A stretch of 64,000 bases of DNA. It comes from Cylindrodendrum hubeiense (taxonomy: Eukaryota > Ascomycota > Sordariomycetes > Hypocreales > Nectriaceae). Below the pieces are notes generated by a model. That model did not search any database, was not told the DNA's origin, and saw only the letters and a program-made list of their open reading frames with translations. Each line of letters starts with the position of its first letter. Position 1 is the first letter of the stretch. The DNA is taken from assembly GCA_014621425.1 (NCBI GenBank), contig JAANBB010000022.1, positions 62,001-126,000 of the forward strand, written 5' to 3'. Position numbers and translations under genes: made by a program. Below, one piece after another: positions 22,235 to 34,188 of this stretch.

Positions 22235-22883
22235 ATCTCCGCGTTCAACACCCAGAAACGTAGTTGTCAATTGAGAAAGGTAATAAAACACGCTACAGAT
22301 GTGTGTCCATTGTGATCAATGAGGGGTCATATTTAATACCTACCATTCCCCCTGTCGAGGACGTGCAAGCATCATACGGGGCCAATAAGGAAGCAATTAA
22401 TCATATGACAGCCTCGGCTCAGCCAGTCTATGTATGCATCACGATGCATACCGGCGAATAGCCTCACGTAATTGTCAGATGATATTCCCCCCACTGATCA
22501 GCTGTGTATAGACCCACTACTCCGCAGATGACCCTCACCGACCGTCTCCTACCGGAAAAAAGATAATACCTGTGCAGAGGAGCTCCTCTATCGAAGATAA
22601 ATAGTGGCCGATGACCCGACAGAAACCGCCAGCACTTTTATCAGATATCAATGTCGATCGGATAACGTAGGTATGACATGTAGATAGAGGGCGTTCGTTG
22701 GAGGGCGCCACGTTAGGCACTGCGCTACTTAAATGGAGGTTAGGTGCCAATGTGAACTCTACCTCTGATTGTAATAATATCTATATATCAAATCCGATCG
22801 AGGGCATTTCACTGAGCCGCATTTAATCTTGTCTATCTAATTTCAACCATCTAAATCTACTCCGCCCCGGCCAATCCTCCATC
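22235..22883. promoter_or_regulatory. Divergent promoter of methyltransferase and class II aldolase
   Basis: A 649-bp shared upstream region. CTATATATCA at 22781-22790 is a TATA-like element about 100 bp before the aldolase ATG. I see no comparable element for the methyltransferase. Confidence 0.5.
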
Positions 22884-23795
22884 ATGGCGCCCGCAGCCAC
22901 CATCAACCCCGCATCCAACATCACGGCCAGCATCAAGCCAAAGGAAGCGTCGCACACCAACCATGGCAGTGAGCTCGCAAACAAGACGCCGCTGCAGGCC
23001 ATGTCACACGGCGATGTCGTCCTGCCCGGAATCCCCAGGCACCCCGATTTCGCCTCGCACCGCAAGTGGCAGCTGGAGCACATGACGGCCGCCTTTCGCC
23101 ACTGGTATCGCGAGGGCTACGTCGAAGGCATGAGCGGCCACATCTCTGTTCGCGACCCCGAGTTTCCGCACGCGTTCTGGACCAACCCGCTGGGCCGTCA
23201 TTTTGGACTGCTCAAGGTCAGCGACATGATCCTCGTGGACCTGGACGGCGCCGTCATTGGCGGCAACCGTACGCGTCCGCCCAACACGGCCGGATTCCTC
23301 ATCCACGCCGCCGTCCACAAGGCACGTCCTGATGCTCACTCCATCTGCCATTGTCACAGCGTCTACGGCAAGGCGTGGTCAGTTTTCGGCCGGCGCCTCG
23401 AGATGCTAACCCAGGATGCCTGCAAGTTCCGCGGCGACGCCCACAGTGTTTACAACAGCTACGGCGGCGTTGTCCTGGGAAGCGATGAGGGCGACCGCAT
23501 CGCAGAGGCCTTAGGACCGAATGGCAAAGGATGTATCTTGCGGAACCATGGGCTTTTGACCGTTGGAAAGACGGTCGACGAGGCAGCGTTCTTGTTTACT
23601 TCTATGGAGAACAGTTGCCGCGTACAGCTTCTAGCAGAAGCGGCAGCGGCCAACGGATCTCCAAAGGTTCTTATTACCGACGAGGAGGCTAACTTCAACT
23701 TTGAGGTGGAGAGCGACCCAGAGATTTGTTATTGCGAGTTCCAAGTATACTATGACCTGGAGGACGAGTTATCCAATGGAAGCTTCAAGAACTAA
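22884..23795 (+). CDS. Class II aldolase/adducin-domain protein
   Basis: A single exon of 303 residues. After a ~60-residue leader comes the class II aldolase head domain: HMTAAFRHWYREGYVEGMSGHISVRD, DLDGAVIGG, HAAVHKARPDAHSICHCHSVYGKAWSVFG (metal-binding His pair) and ILRNHGLLTVGKTVDEAAF (third metal His), in the expected order and spacing. Bacterial relatives split sugar phosphates such as fuculose-1-phosphate with zinc; many fungal homologues have unknown substrates. It is convergent with a dihydroxyacetone-synthase-type transketolase (54 bp between stops), so both may serve one carbon route (inference). Confidence 0.9.
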   Translation: MAPAATINPASNITASIKPKEASHTNHGSELANKTPLQAMSHGDVVLPGIPRHPDFASHRKWQLEHMTAAFRHWYREGYVEGMSGHISVRDPEFPHAFWTNPLGRHFGLLKVSDMILVDLDGAVIGGNRTRPPNTAGFLIHAAVHKARPDAHSICHCHSVYGKAWSVFGRRLEMLTQDACKFRGDAHSVYNSYGGVVLGSDEGDRIAEALGPNGKGCILRNHGLLTVGKTVDEAAFLFTSMENSCRVQLLAEAAAANGSPKVLITDEEANFNFEVESDPEICYCEFQVYYDLEDELSNGSFKN

Positions 23796-23849
23796 GTCAT
23801 TTATAAAGTACACTGAGCTAGCTGGATACACAGACAGTCTAAAAACAGC

Positions 23850-26274
23850 TCAATGCTCAAAACCAACTCCAAGATACCCACTGAGATCTCTAAAGTCACC
23901 GCGCAGGCACTGGATTCCGTTTTCCCGGACTTCTTCCACCAAGTCTTTAATCTTGGGTGCCATCGCCGATGGTACAAAGCCAAAGAATTCGTAAGCCGCT
24001 TTGGACGGAAGACTCTTGCCAAATCTCCTCATTGAGATACTAGCATCGGCATATCGCTCCCAGCCATTGGCGGCATACGCCTCAATAACCACAGTCGGCC
24101 GTCCAGCTCCAGGCTTCAGTACTGACCGCTTGTAATCCCTTGATTGCTGCTCGAACAACCTCTGGCAGGGGAAGGAGACCACCCTGGCCTTGATTCCGTA
24201 CTCGGATTCGAGAATATCCTTTGTCTGCATGGTGAAACCCATCTCGGAGCCCACGCCAATAAGCGTGACGTCGAATCTGTCTACAGCTTCGTAAAACACG
24301 TAGGCACCCTTCGCGACGCCTTCTCGTGATGAATATTGAGGGTACTGCGTCAAGGTCTGGCGAGAGAGCGAAATAATGGTTGGTGTCTCGGTAGCGTTGA
24401 TGGCGGCGATGAAAGCACCTGCCACTTCTTCCGAGTCGCACGGGCGAATATATAGCGTGTTCGGCATCGCCCTGTAAAGTGCTGGGAGGGCAATAGGCTG
24501 GTGAGTCGGTCCATCCTCACCAGTGCCGATGCTGTCGTGAGTAGCGATATGGATCTGCTGCAGGCCTTGCAGGGCGGCCATGCGCACAGCGGGAGCGGCA
24601 TAAAGGTAGAACATGAAAAAGGAGCTCGTCACTGGGAGGAAAGTTCCTTTGTTGAAAGCTGCCAGACCGTTGGAGATGGCGCACATGGCATGCTCGCGGA
24701 TGCCGTAGTGGAGGTAGCGTCCGGAATAGTTGCCATTAAGGCCGCAGGCAGTTTCAAGCTCAGGCTAGGAGATAACGGATTAGACCTGTCGGTTTGTCTC
24801 GAGGATAGGATAAACAAACTCACAGATTGGAAATCAACTTTGTTGGGGTAGGCCACATTGCAAGACGGCGTAAGATCTGCTGTGCCAATCAAGAAGTTCT
24901 TGATGTTTTCGCCGAGGACATTGCCAACAATGCCGGCGGATTTACGCGTGGCAGTAGGCTCTGTGGGGAGGTTCTCCTTGGCGGGGATATATTTTGCCCA
25001 GTCGCTGGGGAACTTGCCCTCAACGCGAAGCTGGAACTCGGCCGCCTCCTCGGGGTATTCTTGGGTGTACTTTTGGATCTTCTCGGCCCACTGGGCTTCG
25101 TGCTGCTGGCCGCGAGGACCAACATCGCTGAAGAAGTCGTAAACATCTTGCGGGATGGCAAAATGCTCGTCGGGGTTCAAGCCGGAGATTTTCTTGAGAT
25201 TAGCAACATCGTCGACGCCCAGGGCAGCACCGTGGGTTTTGGCGTCGCCAGCCTTGGCTGATCCGAATCCAATGGTGGTTCTGATATTGATGAATGTTGG
25301 CTTATCACTGGTTCGAGCTTGAGTCAAGGCGCTGACGATGGCTGTCTGAGAGTTAGATACTGTATCATGGGTAGGGGTTATTCGGTGACGTACCAGCAAT
25401 GTTGGAATCACCATCTAAGATGTCAATGACGTTCCATCCCGTAGCTCGCATCTTTCCGTTCATGTCTTCGGAGTTGGCGACATCGGCGGTTCCATCACAG
25501 GTAACCGAGTTGTTGTCGTACATAATGCATAGGTTGTTCAGCTTCCAGTGTCCAGCAAGCGAGACAGCCTCCATTCCAACACCTTCTTGAAGGCAGGCAT
25601 CCCCAATCATGCAGAAGGTCATGTTGTCGACAAGCTCCAGACCGGGCTTGTTGTAGGTCGCAGCAAGATGCTTTGACGCAACTGCGAGTCCGACAGCGTT
25701 GGCCACACCTTGTCCGAGAGGGCCAGTGGTCACTTCGACTCCTTCGTTCTCAATCTCTGGGTGACCGGGGCAAATTGAATCTGTCAGAGAAGAGTGATAT
25801 GACTTGAGTTGGTCCAGCGTCATGGACTTCACTCCTACAAGGTGCATGAAGAGATATTGCCACAAGCAGGCGTGTCCTGCATATTCGTCAGCGTCAACAT
25901 CACAAGTCGGGTTATTTGACGTGAACTCACCGTTGGACAGGACAAACCGATCACGGTTGAAGTAATTATCATTTCTGGGCGAAAACTTCATGACATATTT
26001 GTAGAGGGCGACGCCGATGGCGGCCATGCCCATAGCAGAGCTGTACGACTTCGTGTTAGTCTTCTAAAGCCAATGGGCAGAATGACAGATGGGCCTACCC
26101 AGGATGTCCTCCATTGAATTGTTGGCAGAGATCGCTAATGAATGATCGAAAGACCTTGAGGACCTTGTCGTGCTGGTCCGCACGATCAAGAGCTGAGCCA
26201 TTGCCGTTCGCAGCAATAGACTTGACGACAATGTCGTCAGCAGCGGTATCAACGATTTCCAAAGAGGGAGCCAT
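23850..26274 (-). CDS. Transketolase of the dihydroxyacetone synthase (formaldehyde transketolase) type
   Basis: Five exons (26274-26099, 26040-25931, 25876-25394, 25341-24824, 24764-23850) join to 733 residues. Thiamine-diphosphate enzyme landmarks: GGHPGSAMGMAAIGVALYKY, FVLSNGHACLWQYLF, EVTTGPLGQG, the GDACLQEG...YDNNSVTCDG ThDP/Mg motif and GIREHAMCAISNGL. GDACLQEG and YDNN, in place of the common transketolase GDG...DDN, match the yeast and fungal DHA synthase branch, which transfers a two-carbon unit from xylulose-5-phosphate to formaldehyde. The protein ends GVGFEH, with no SKL-type peroxisomal signal, so a cytosolic place is likely. A TATAAAGG element (minus strand, about 26343-26350) lies about 70 bp upstream. 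Confidence 0.87.
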
Positions 26275-27267
26275 ATTGAAGTGTGTGAGTCTATAAAGAT
26301 AGAAGCCCTTGAGTGAAAGCAATATAATCGGTTTAACTCCAGTGCCTTTATACCTTGGGCCGTTGCCGCATATTACTGAATTCGAGGCTCTGGATCGTAT
26401 CCATGTTGCACTCATGTGGCATGCTGAGTCGTGTGAGTACCTTGACCCACCACGATACGACTAGCTGCGGAGGTGGGACTCGAAGCGAGGCCGTGGGCTC
26501 GAGACGAGGCACAAGCGCGTGGCGAACAAGGGGTTGCTGCACCATCAGCCATTCCCCGGATCTTCCCCGCAAGGCTTTCGTAGTCTAGAGACTTTAGCCA
26601 GAGGCCGCTTGCATCGGTCAAACAATTCATGGTCAATGAGGTAAGCGTGCATGATTTCTGAGTCGTTTGTCCCAAAAGCTCCAACGTTCGATCGCGATGG
26701 CGATTCAGGAGGCTAGCGTTGATGGCATCTGGGGTGACGCGTCCAAATGTGGAATGGCCCCAACACAGATCAGATAAGAACTATCGCTGACGAATGGACA
26801 TACGTTTTAGTCGTCTCCAGCGCCAAAAAGGGGCTTGTGCCCAGACTCTGCAGAAGAAGAAAAGAATTCGTCTCTTAAATCAGGTCAGATCCCTAAATTC
26901 TGATTGCTGTTGGAGATGTCGCACCTGGGGGGTTGCGTGGTGGCTTACCCAAAGCGTCAACCACATGCATGCTCGTCAACATGGACGACCTTAGAAGATC
27001 AAAACGTGCATTTCCCCTTGGTGCTTAAAATAGCATGACGGGAATTCTGATGTTGGAGCATCATCACCCAACGATGCGATCGCGCCGCGTCGTCAGTGGA
27101 GCAGCCCCCACCAGTGGGAAATATGCATACCCAGTACACTCGCAGCGTATGCCACGCGGCTTGACGTAGCTGGTTTGGCCCAAGACATATAAGAAGAGTA
27201 CCCAAAAATACGTTAGATCCGCGTACCTGGTCGGCCAGTTGCTGAACCACCTGTAAACGCCCAAACC
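26275..27267. promoter_or_regulatory. Divergent intergenic region, transketolase / arylsulfotransferase
   Basis: A 993-bp upstream region of both genes. The transketolase side has TATAAAGG (minus) near 26343-26350. The other side has CATATAAGAAG near 27185-27195, roughly 75 bp before the ATG at 27268. No gene is seen. Confidence 0.5.
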
Positions 27268-29204
27268 ATGTCAAATGGTCACTACTCCCCAGCTGTGTTC
27301 GGCTGCTTCAAGGCCGGCTGGTTTCGGCCTCGTCGATGGGGCTCTCGACCATCCTGTGTCTTCATTGCTATTTGCCTTTGCCTTGTCTTGGGCGTGACAG
27401 GGATCATTTATCTTGGCATTCTACTCCAATGGTTGTTTGCCCGCCTGCATTGGAGGAATGACTTGACCTGGTATGACCTAGGATGGTATGGACTTGCGCC
27501 AACAGCAGAATATCAATCCTTCAACCACGCGGTGCCCGCTGTTGAATTCCTCAAGCAAGACGCTCGATGTAGCCAAGAGTACATTTTTCTTGCACCTCGA
27601 GGGCCTCTGGTGGCAGAGCCTGGCGGTGTCATATTCGACGCAGTGGGGGATCTTGTATGGCGCCAAACAACCGAGAGAGGCGATACCCAGGACTTGAGAG
27701 TGCAGGAATACTTGGGTGAACAATACTTGACATATTGGGTCGGAGAAGAAATGGAAGGCCGTAAACAAGGCTCATGGTTTATGGTAAGATGACGATAGGA
27801 ATTATCTAACTACATGGAGACTAACTAAAGCAGATGGACAATACCTACACCATTCAACACGAGATTTCGCCTGGTGGAAGCTACAACACTGGAGATATGC
27901 ACGAGTTTGAAATCACGGCGGACAACACAGCCTTGATTACCATATATGAGCCTGTTTTGGCCGACCTCAGTTCTATCGGAGGCCCATCCGAAGGCTACTT
28001 ACTCGACAGCATTTTCCAGGAAATTTCCATTAGCACTGGCGAGGTCCTGTTCGAGTGGTCTGCCCATTCTCACGTCCCCGTGGCTAACACATTCTGGACT
28101 ACCGAACTTTGCAGAGATGACTCGAACTCTGCATTCAACGGGTGTGGCCACCATGAGTATTCCGCTTTCGACTTTTATCACTTGAACAGTGTTGAGAAAG
28201 ATGAACAGGGCAACTATCTCATCTGCGGACGAAATGTCCACACAGTTAGCTACATCAATGGTCAGACGGGAGAGATTATTTGGAATTTGGGCGGGCCCAG
28301 CAACGAGTTTCAAGACCTGTCCGACGGAGGCGCGACAAACTTCACCTGGCAGCACCACGCGCGTTGGTATGAGTACGGGCGAGGTATCTCACTGTTCGAC
28401 AACGGAGGTTCGACAATTGAGTCCGCATCCGAAAGCAGGGGCATGATCATTGATCTCGACATCGACCGTCGCACGGCCACTTCACGCGTCTCGTATTATC
28501 ACCCCCAGCAGATGACATCGCTGTCGCAAGGAGATGTACAAATATTGGAAGACACTGGAAATGTCTTCATCGGATGGGGGCGAAGCGCTGCCATCACTGA
28601 GTTCAGCTTTGAAGGGGAGGTATTGTGCGATGCGAGATTTGGCGCTTCGGTATACTTCGCATTCGGTCCGGTGACTTCATACCGGGCTTTCCGCCATTCT
28701 TGGGTTGGCAAGCCGACTACCCAGCCCAGCATCATCGTTGTAGATGATAGCATCTACGTTAGTTGGAATGGCGCAACCGAAGTCTCCAAGTGGCAACTGG
28801 AGGGCGCCGACGAAGACGAAGACGAAGACGGACAGGACTTGGAGTTTGACATCATTTCCCAAAGCTTTCGAGATGGTTTTGAGACGGAAATCAGAATATC
28901 GACTCAGGATCAGTATGCGTTCGTTAGGCTCGTGGCGCTGGATGCCGAGGGCGGCGTTCTTGGCATTTCGGAAGTGATTGAATGCGATATTGGGATTGAG
29001 TGGATAACGCCAATGATGATTGTCATCATCACATCAATAGGAATGATAGTTGGCTTTTCGGCCACTTTGGCAATAGCGGCAGCGTTATACCGGCGTAGGA
29101 AGCGGAAACAGGAGGTGCGGAATGATTATGAATTACTTACTGGCGGGGATATTTTGGATGGCGAAGGGAGAGCGGCTCGATCACTTATGATCCCTGGGGG
29201 TTGA
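27268..29204 (+). CDS. Arylsulfotransferase-family (ASST-like) membrane protein
   Basis: Two exons (27268-27783, 27834-29204) join at SWFM/MDNTY to 628 residues. A hydrophobic span lies at about 29-57 and a second near the C-terminus (IEWITPMMIVIITSIGMIVGF...), followed by RRRKRK. Between them is the ASST-type beta-propeller: HEISPGGSYNTGDMHEFEI, GEVLFEWSAHSHVPV, HLNSVEKDEQGNYLICGR, GEIIWNLGGPSNEF and FTWQHHARWY. The histidines in MHEFE, HLNS and QHHAR match conserved positions of the family. Bacterial ASST moves sulfate between phenols; fungal relatives are uncharacterised. It is predicted to expose the propeller outside or in the lumen. Confidence 0.85.
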
Positions 29205-29732
29205 TGTTTTGTAAATTCTTGACATAGCGGTCTTTTCCTTTGTTTTAGACGATCGATATCTGATATATTGCCCATTCCGGTTCAATTATCTGGCGATATG
29301 GGCTCCTGTCTCAAGAGAACATTTGCGAATCCAGGTTTCATAATGGTTTGTGAAAACATTGCCACCCCTGCGATTTTCACGAAGCTCTAGGGTAAGCCAC
29401 CTTCTGAGCTGAGAGTAGGTTTCGCGGGAGACTATTATACTAACGGAGTCTATACGTGAAAAAGTGTTTGATATCTGTTGTCTTGCGATCGTATGTTACT
29501 ATTTGGTCTAATGTTGATTTTCTTTGATCTATCTGTCGGATCATTGAATAGGTCATTCAAACATAACCCAGGGCTCTGATACCTCTGTGGTATGCTCCTA
29601 AAAGTTGGGAGGGATGCCATGGTCCCTTTGATGCCTAGGCTAAGGTGTGAAGTAAATTTCGACATGCTTAAAGTATTGAATAATGCTCAAGTGTCGTTTT
29701 CAACTGCTCTGTGAACCGACCGTTGGATTTCG
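29205..29732. other. Intergenic, convergent 3' ends
   Basis: 528 bp between two convergent genes. A 71-codon minus frame at 29665-29450 has no domain. Nothing else is seen. Confidence 0.5.
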
Positions 29733-31136
29733 TCATACCATTCCAGAGGTTTTATGGCTAGATATGTTGAGGTCAGACATGTTGACGTCGGATCTGCTAC
29801 TGCCAATCTCGATGTGTATTTCGGTTTCCTGTATAATGTGCCGGCCGCTCGAGTCGTCGTCTTGTAGTCGGTCCCACTTCGCCTTGCCTGAGACTGTGGT
29901 GCGTGTCTGGCCGTGTGAGTTTAATGGAAGGGGGGTATCGCCGCGGTAGTTGTGTCTCTGTGGAATTTCATCGACGATTAGCAACGGAGTCAACTGAGTG
30001 CGATTTTCTCGGACACTTACAGATCTGGGGGTGAGACCTGTTGATCGGTTGGTGGACGGGCTCGTGCATTTGGCGAAGAGCTTCAGAGACGGCAGGGAGC
30101 AAGCGATGATTGCTAGGCTGGACTCAAATATAGACCAGAGAAGGAGGCGACCTTCAGAGACTAAGCGTGCGTGCCTATTAGCTTAAGAGCAAAAAGAGAA
30201 AGATGGTCATGCATACCCATGTGGTCGTTCGGGTACACATTGGTGTCGATGTACTTGTAGCTAATGATGCGCATCAGTGCGGCAATACTGGCCAGCACTC
30301 CCAGGCCAAGCACACCCACCACAGAGATCTTGGTACGTCTTGGCATCTGTAATGACCACACGATGAAGAAGGGCGTGATGGCGCAGGCCCAATCCGAGAG
30401 CACCTGGACCGAAGTCCCGACGTAGCTGATGATCAGAAACCCGTCCGCAGATTTGCAATGGCCACTCGTCACCGTCAGTTTGGCGTCGTGGGGAAGAAGG
30501 ATTCCAGAAAACATACAGCTTCACATTCCAATTCGCGGCGAAGGGCACACAATTGGAGAATAGCCAGATCATGCAACCGGCCATGGTGACGGCCATAATA
30601 GCCATGATGCAATACATGAAGTAAACATACTTCTTCTGCACGCAAATCTGCAAAATCATGAACGCGATAGAGAATTTGGTGATAGACGACGCGCCGTAGT
30701 ACGTCATCTCGTAGTACAGCAGATATTCTTTGCCCCGAATGCGGATGAACTCGTCCATGGGGAATTTGGCGAGGTACGAGTCATGCGCCCCGACGCCGTA
30801 GCGGACGGCCAACACGCCCATAACGCTGGCAGGGATGAATGGCAACTGGAGAGGAGAGAAATTATTAGATAGCCGGTGAGAGGTATAATGTGTGGCCGCA
30901 AGGGGAATGCTCACAAACCCAACTGCGGCGAGCCAGTCATTGATCTTCCATTTTTGCTGTGACTCGACTCGAAACGTGCGCACATAGACGCGGAGGCCGA
31001 CGATGATGGCGCAGATTACCGTAAAGACGTATATCAGCACTTCGAGGGTGAGCCCAAAGCCCACGGCGTTGATGGGCGGTTGGGCGTAGGCGATGTCGGA
31101 TATTTCCTCGCCTGTCAAGTTAGCAGTGGACGTCAT
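29733..31136 (-). CDS. Second rhodopsin-fold (PTH11-like) integral membrane protein
   Basis: Five exons (31136-30915, 30845-30517, 30464-30217, 30160-30021, 29957-29733) join to 387 residues. Features: helix 1 LTLEVLIYVFTVICAIIVGLRVYVRTF followed by KINDWLAAVGF, RYGVGAHDSYL, KEYLLYYEMTYYGASSITKFSIAFMIL, CVPFAANWN, GHCKSADGFLIISYVGTSVQVLSDWACAITPFFIVWSLQMPRRTKISV, and WSIFESSLAIIACSLPSLKLF as helix 7. The third-exon acceptor (GACGAG) is weak but gives the expected NWN..LGHCKS. The usable ATG is at 31136; upstream in-frame GTG codons are not starts. It is expected in the plasma membrane; the ligand is unknown. The tail is rich in Asp, Ser and His. Confidence 0.82.
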
Positions 31137-32686
31137 CCTCGACGACAACGACACAGCCGAGACGTGTTGGTCATGGCCAGAAGAATCGACAGTCGGTGCA
31201 GGAGTCTCGAAGGGGGCCGCAACCCCATATCAATACGTACTGCATCTCCCCAAGAGTTCCTCGCCGCTCCACTGGACTGGGCATTTGGCAACTTCAAACG
31301 TGCACTGCGACCCGGTTCTGGGGCCCCTGCGGCACTGAAATTACGCATTGGACAGGAGGATACCGCCCTTCCAGGAGAGAGTGGTATTGGAAAACGTCCT
31401 TTGTGCATCGGACCAAACCATTAATCCCTGCAACATATATGCAAGGAGGCGTTCCGTCTTGGACCCTTACCGCCTATTGAACTGCAGAAATGATCGCGAA
31501 TTCCAACGTCCCTTGCCTAATATGGATGACTGGCTTGCTCTTACTTTTTCTTTGGGATTTGTACAACATTATTCTTTGAATTCTGCGTTAATAAGGCATG
31601 TTCTTTTTGATATTTATGGAATAATGTGACGAGAAAAGAGCCTAGTTGTGGAGCTCTGCCAGCAACGAGTCCCCGTTGGTTCGTTTAGCAAAAGTTGTTG
31701 GTCGGATGGCTTTTGCAACTGCGGCGTCTTTCTCGACCCCAGACACTCAGGGATCTGTGACAGGGAATGAATCCCGCTGTCGTATGATAGCACTAGATAG
31801 CGGCAAGGCCCACCCGGGGGATGCATCCGGCCGCTGATGTGGTAGTCGCATCTCATCGGTTAGCAATCCAGAAACAGCCACACCCGCATACGTCGTAGTA
31901 AACGGGTTGTTGGTCCTGCTAAAAAGCAATTAAAGTCCCTGCAGTTGGACAAAAGTGGTGTGAACGCGTAAGGAGTCTCACAAGCTCTGTCAAATGGGAA
32001 AGAGCTCTATAGACATGCCAGAATAAACAAATGAAAATAAGTAAAGAAAATTGGATGCATACACCCGTCCTCAGCAATACCTTGAACCTACGCGTGAGTT
32101 GTTTCTGGCTGTGAATGACCTGCCACCCACTGTCTACATGTCTCACATCCCATGTTGTTTCCTCCACGATGAAGTTGGTTGTATCCCGGGTATATTGCAA
32201 GCATAGCCTGTCCTGCATACAGCAACGCCCAACCGAACCCTTACCCGACCAGCATCATTCAGGGTTGCTGGGCCTGCCGCGATGAACGAAAAATCGTACA
32301 TGTGCAGGCAGTTGTCGGACTGTCGAGTATTCCGCCGCGTATGGCGCCGATAACTAGCTTACCCACACAATCTTGAAACTGATACGTCGACGACCGGTGT
32401 TAGAACCCTTGTGTGGCTAGTCCAGTAGGTCAGTAACGGTTAATGAGGATGATTTCGTGTGCATGGGGGAGGTGGTCGGCTATCTCAGTAAAAGGGGCAG
32501 TTGAGTCTTCGGCGTGATGTCCACGGCATCCCCACGACTGGCATACATAGCACATTGCCGTGCTGCTCGTTAGATTTCAGACGAACACTCGGGGGTCTGT
32601 AATATATTCGCACACCTTATACCTCTCGCCTCTGCCTTCCGAAACGACCCCATCCGTGCCCAGCGACCTTGACAACAAACGCACCG
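31137..32686. other. 1.5-kb divergent intergenic region
   Basis: Upstream region of the receptor-like gene and of the acyltransferase. Short overlapping frames at 31080-31630 have no domain. No repeat or RNA gene is seen. Confidence 0.5.
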
Positions 32687-34188
32687 ATGTCTTTCTTCAG
32701 GGGCCCGACGGCACCCGCCCGTATCCCGACCGATCGAGTTATACCTCTGCATTTCTGGGACGAGAGCCCGCTATACAGGAGGATTGCGCTATACAACCTG
32801 AAGGTCTTTGACGATGTGCTCGACCCGGAGAAGCTCCGTGGTAGTCTCGAGGCCCTTGTGTCACAGAAGACGTGGGGGAAGCTTGGAGGAAGGCTGAGGA
32901 AAGACGTGAGTTCATGCACCCGCCTTGTACACGGCGAGGCAATGCAATGCAGGTCTGACGCAGGTACATACAGGCCAAGGGGGGACTCGAGTACCATATC
33001 CCAGCCGAGTTCACCATGGATCGCCCAGCTGTCGGGTTCACGCATGTGGACCACGGAGATTTACTCAAGGCCGACCATCCACTGGCATCGCGGCTCCCCA
33101 AGCCATCTACGCGGCCCGCCGTGGTGGGAGATCCCGATGAATGCATAGATCTGGCATGCGGACCGGGTTGTCCGACGTCCATCGACGACTACCTTTACTC
33201 GGACCGGCCGTTGCTCGGTCTCCATGTTGTCTCTTTCAAGGACGCCACACTCGTCACCCTGCATTGGCTCCATATTGCATGTGATGCGCTGGGCATGAAG
33301 GCTCTTGTAGGAGGCTGGGTCCTCAAGATGCAGGGCAAGGCAGTTCCTGGACAGCAGGGCTTCGACTACGATCCGCTTGCGGAGCTGGGCATGCATCCTA
33401 CTGAGCCGCATAAGCTGGCAAGCCAGCGCATGACGACGTCGTCGTTGCTCACGTACGGCTTCAAGAATGGGTATACTCTGCTGGTCGGTAAGAAGGAGTG
33501 CCGCATGGTCTGTATCCCTGGCCGGTTCCTGAACAAGCTTCGAAGCGATGCTCTCCATGAACTCGCTGCCGCCGGTGTCGAAAAGCCTTTCATCACGGAT
33601 AACGACGTGCTCGTCGCCTGGTGGACACGTATTGCGCTCTCACACCTCCCAGCGTCGTCGGAGCGTCCTGTAACAGTGCAGCTCGCCATGTCGCTCCGAA
33701 AGTCACTAGAAAAGGACCTGCTGCCTCCAGAGAAGCCATTCATCTCCAACTGCTTCGGCTTCACGAACCTGCTGCTTCCTGCAAAGGACTTCAGGGAGAA
33801 GCCGGTGAGTGACATCGCGGCGCAGATGCGAGCGGCACTCGACGAGCAGAACACCCGCGCGCAGGTCGAGGCGTATCAGGCGATGGTGCGGGATTCTGTA
33901 GCCCCTCTGCCTGTCTTTTTCGGAACCGGCGCGACATATCAGATTTCGTATTCGAACTGGACCAAGGCGGATCTGTTCGGGGCTGATTTTTCTGCAGCGG
34001 CCGTGAAGCCGAGGGAGACGGCGCTGTTCGCATCGTACATTGCACATTGTCAAGTTCCGTTTCAGTTCCCTGAGGGCTTTATTGTCGTTGGCAAAGACTC
34101 GAAGGAGAATACCTGGCTTTGCGGGTATCGCGCTCAGGGGTTGTGGGAGATTGTCGAGAAGGAGCTGGAAGCGATGGAGGACGTATGA
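32687..34188 (+). CDS. BAHD-type acyltransferase (trichothecene 3-O-acetyltransferase-like)
   Basis: Two exons (32687-32905, 32974-34188) encode 477 residues; the start is the ATG of MSFFRGP, since the upstream codon in the same frame is TTG. The catalytic HxxxD motif is HIACD in [21 protein letters not shown]. Late landmarks [10 protein letters not shown] and [19 protein letters not shown] take the place of the DFGWG motif region in fungal members. Such enzymes use acyl-CoA to acylate alcohols or amines, often in secondary metabolism or detoxification, in the cytosol. The next gene is a Zn2Cys6 regulator in the same direction, possibly its controller, but that gene is frameshifted. Confidence 0.88.
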
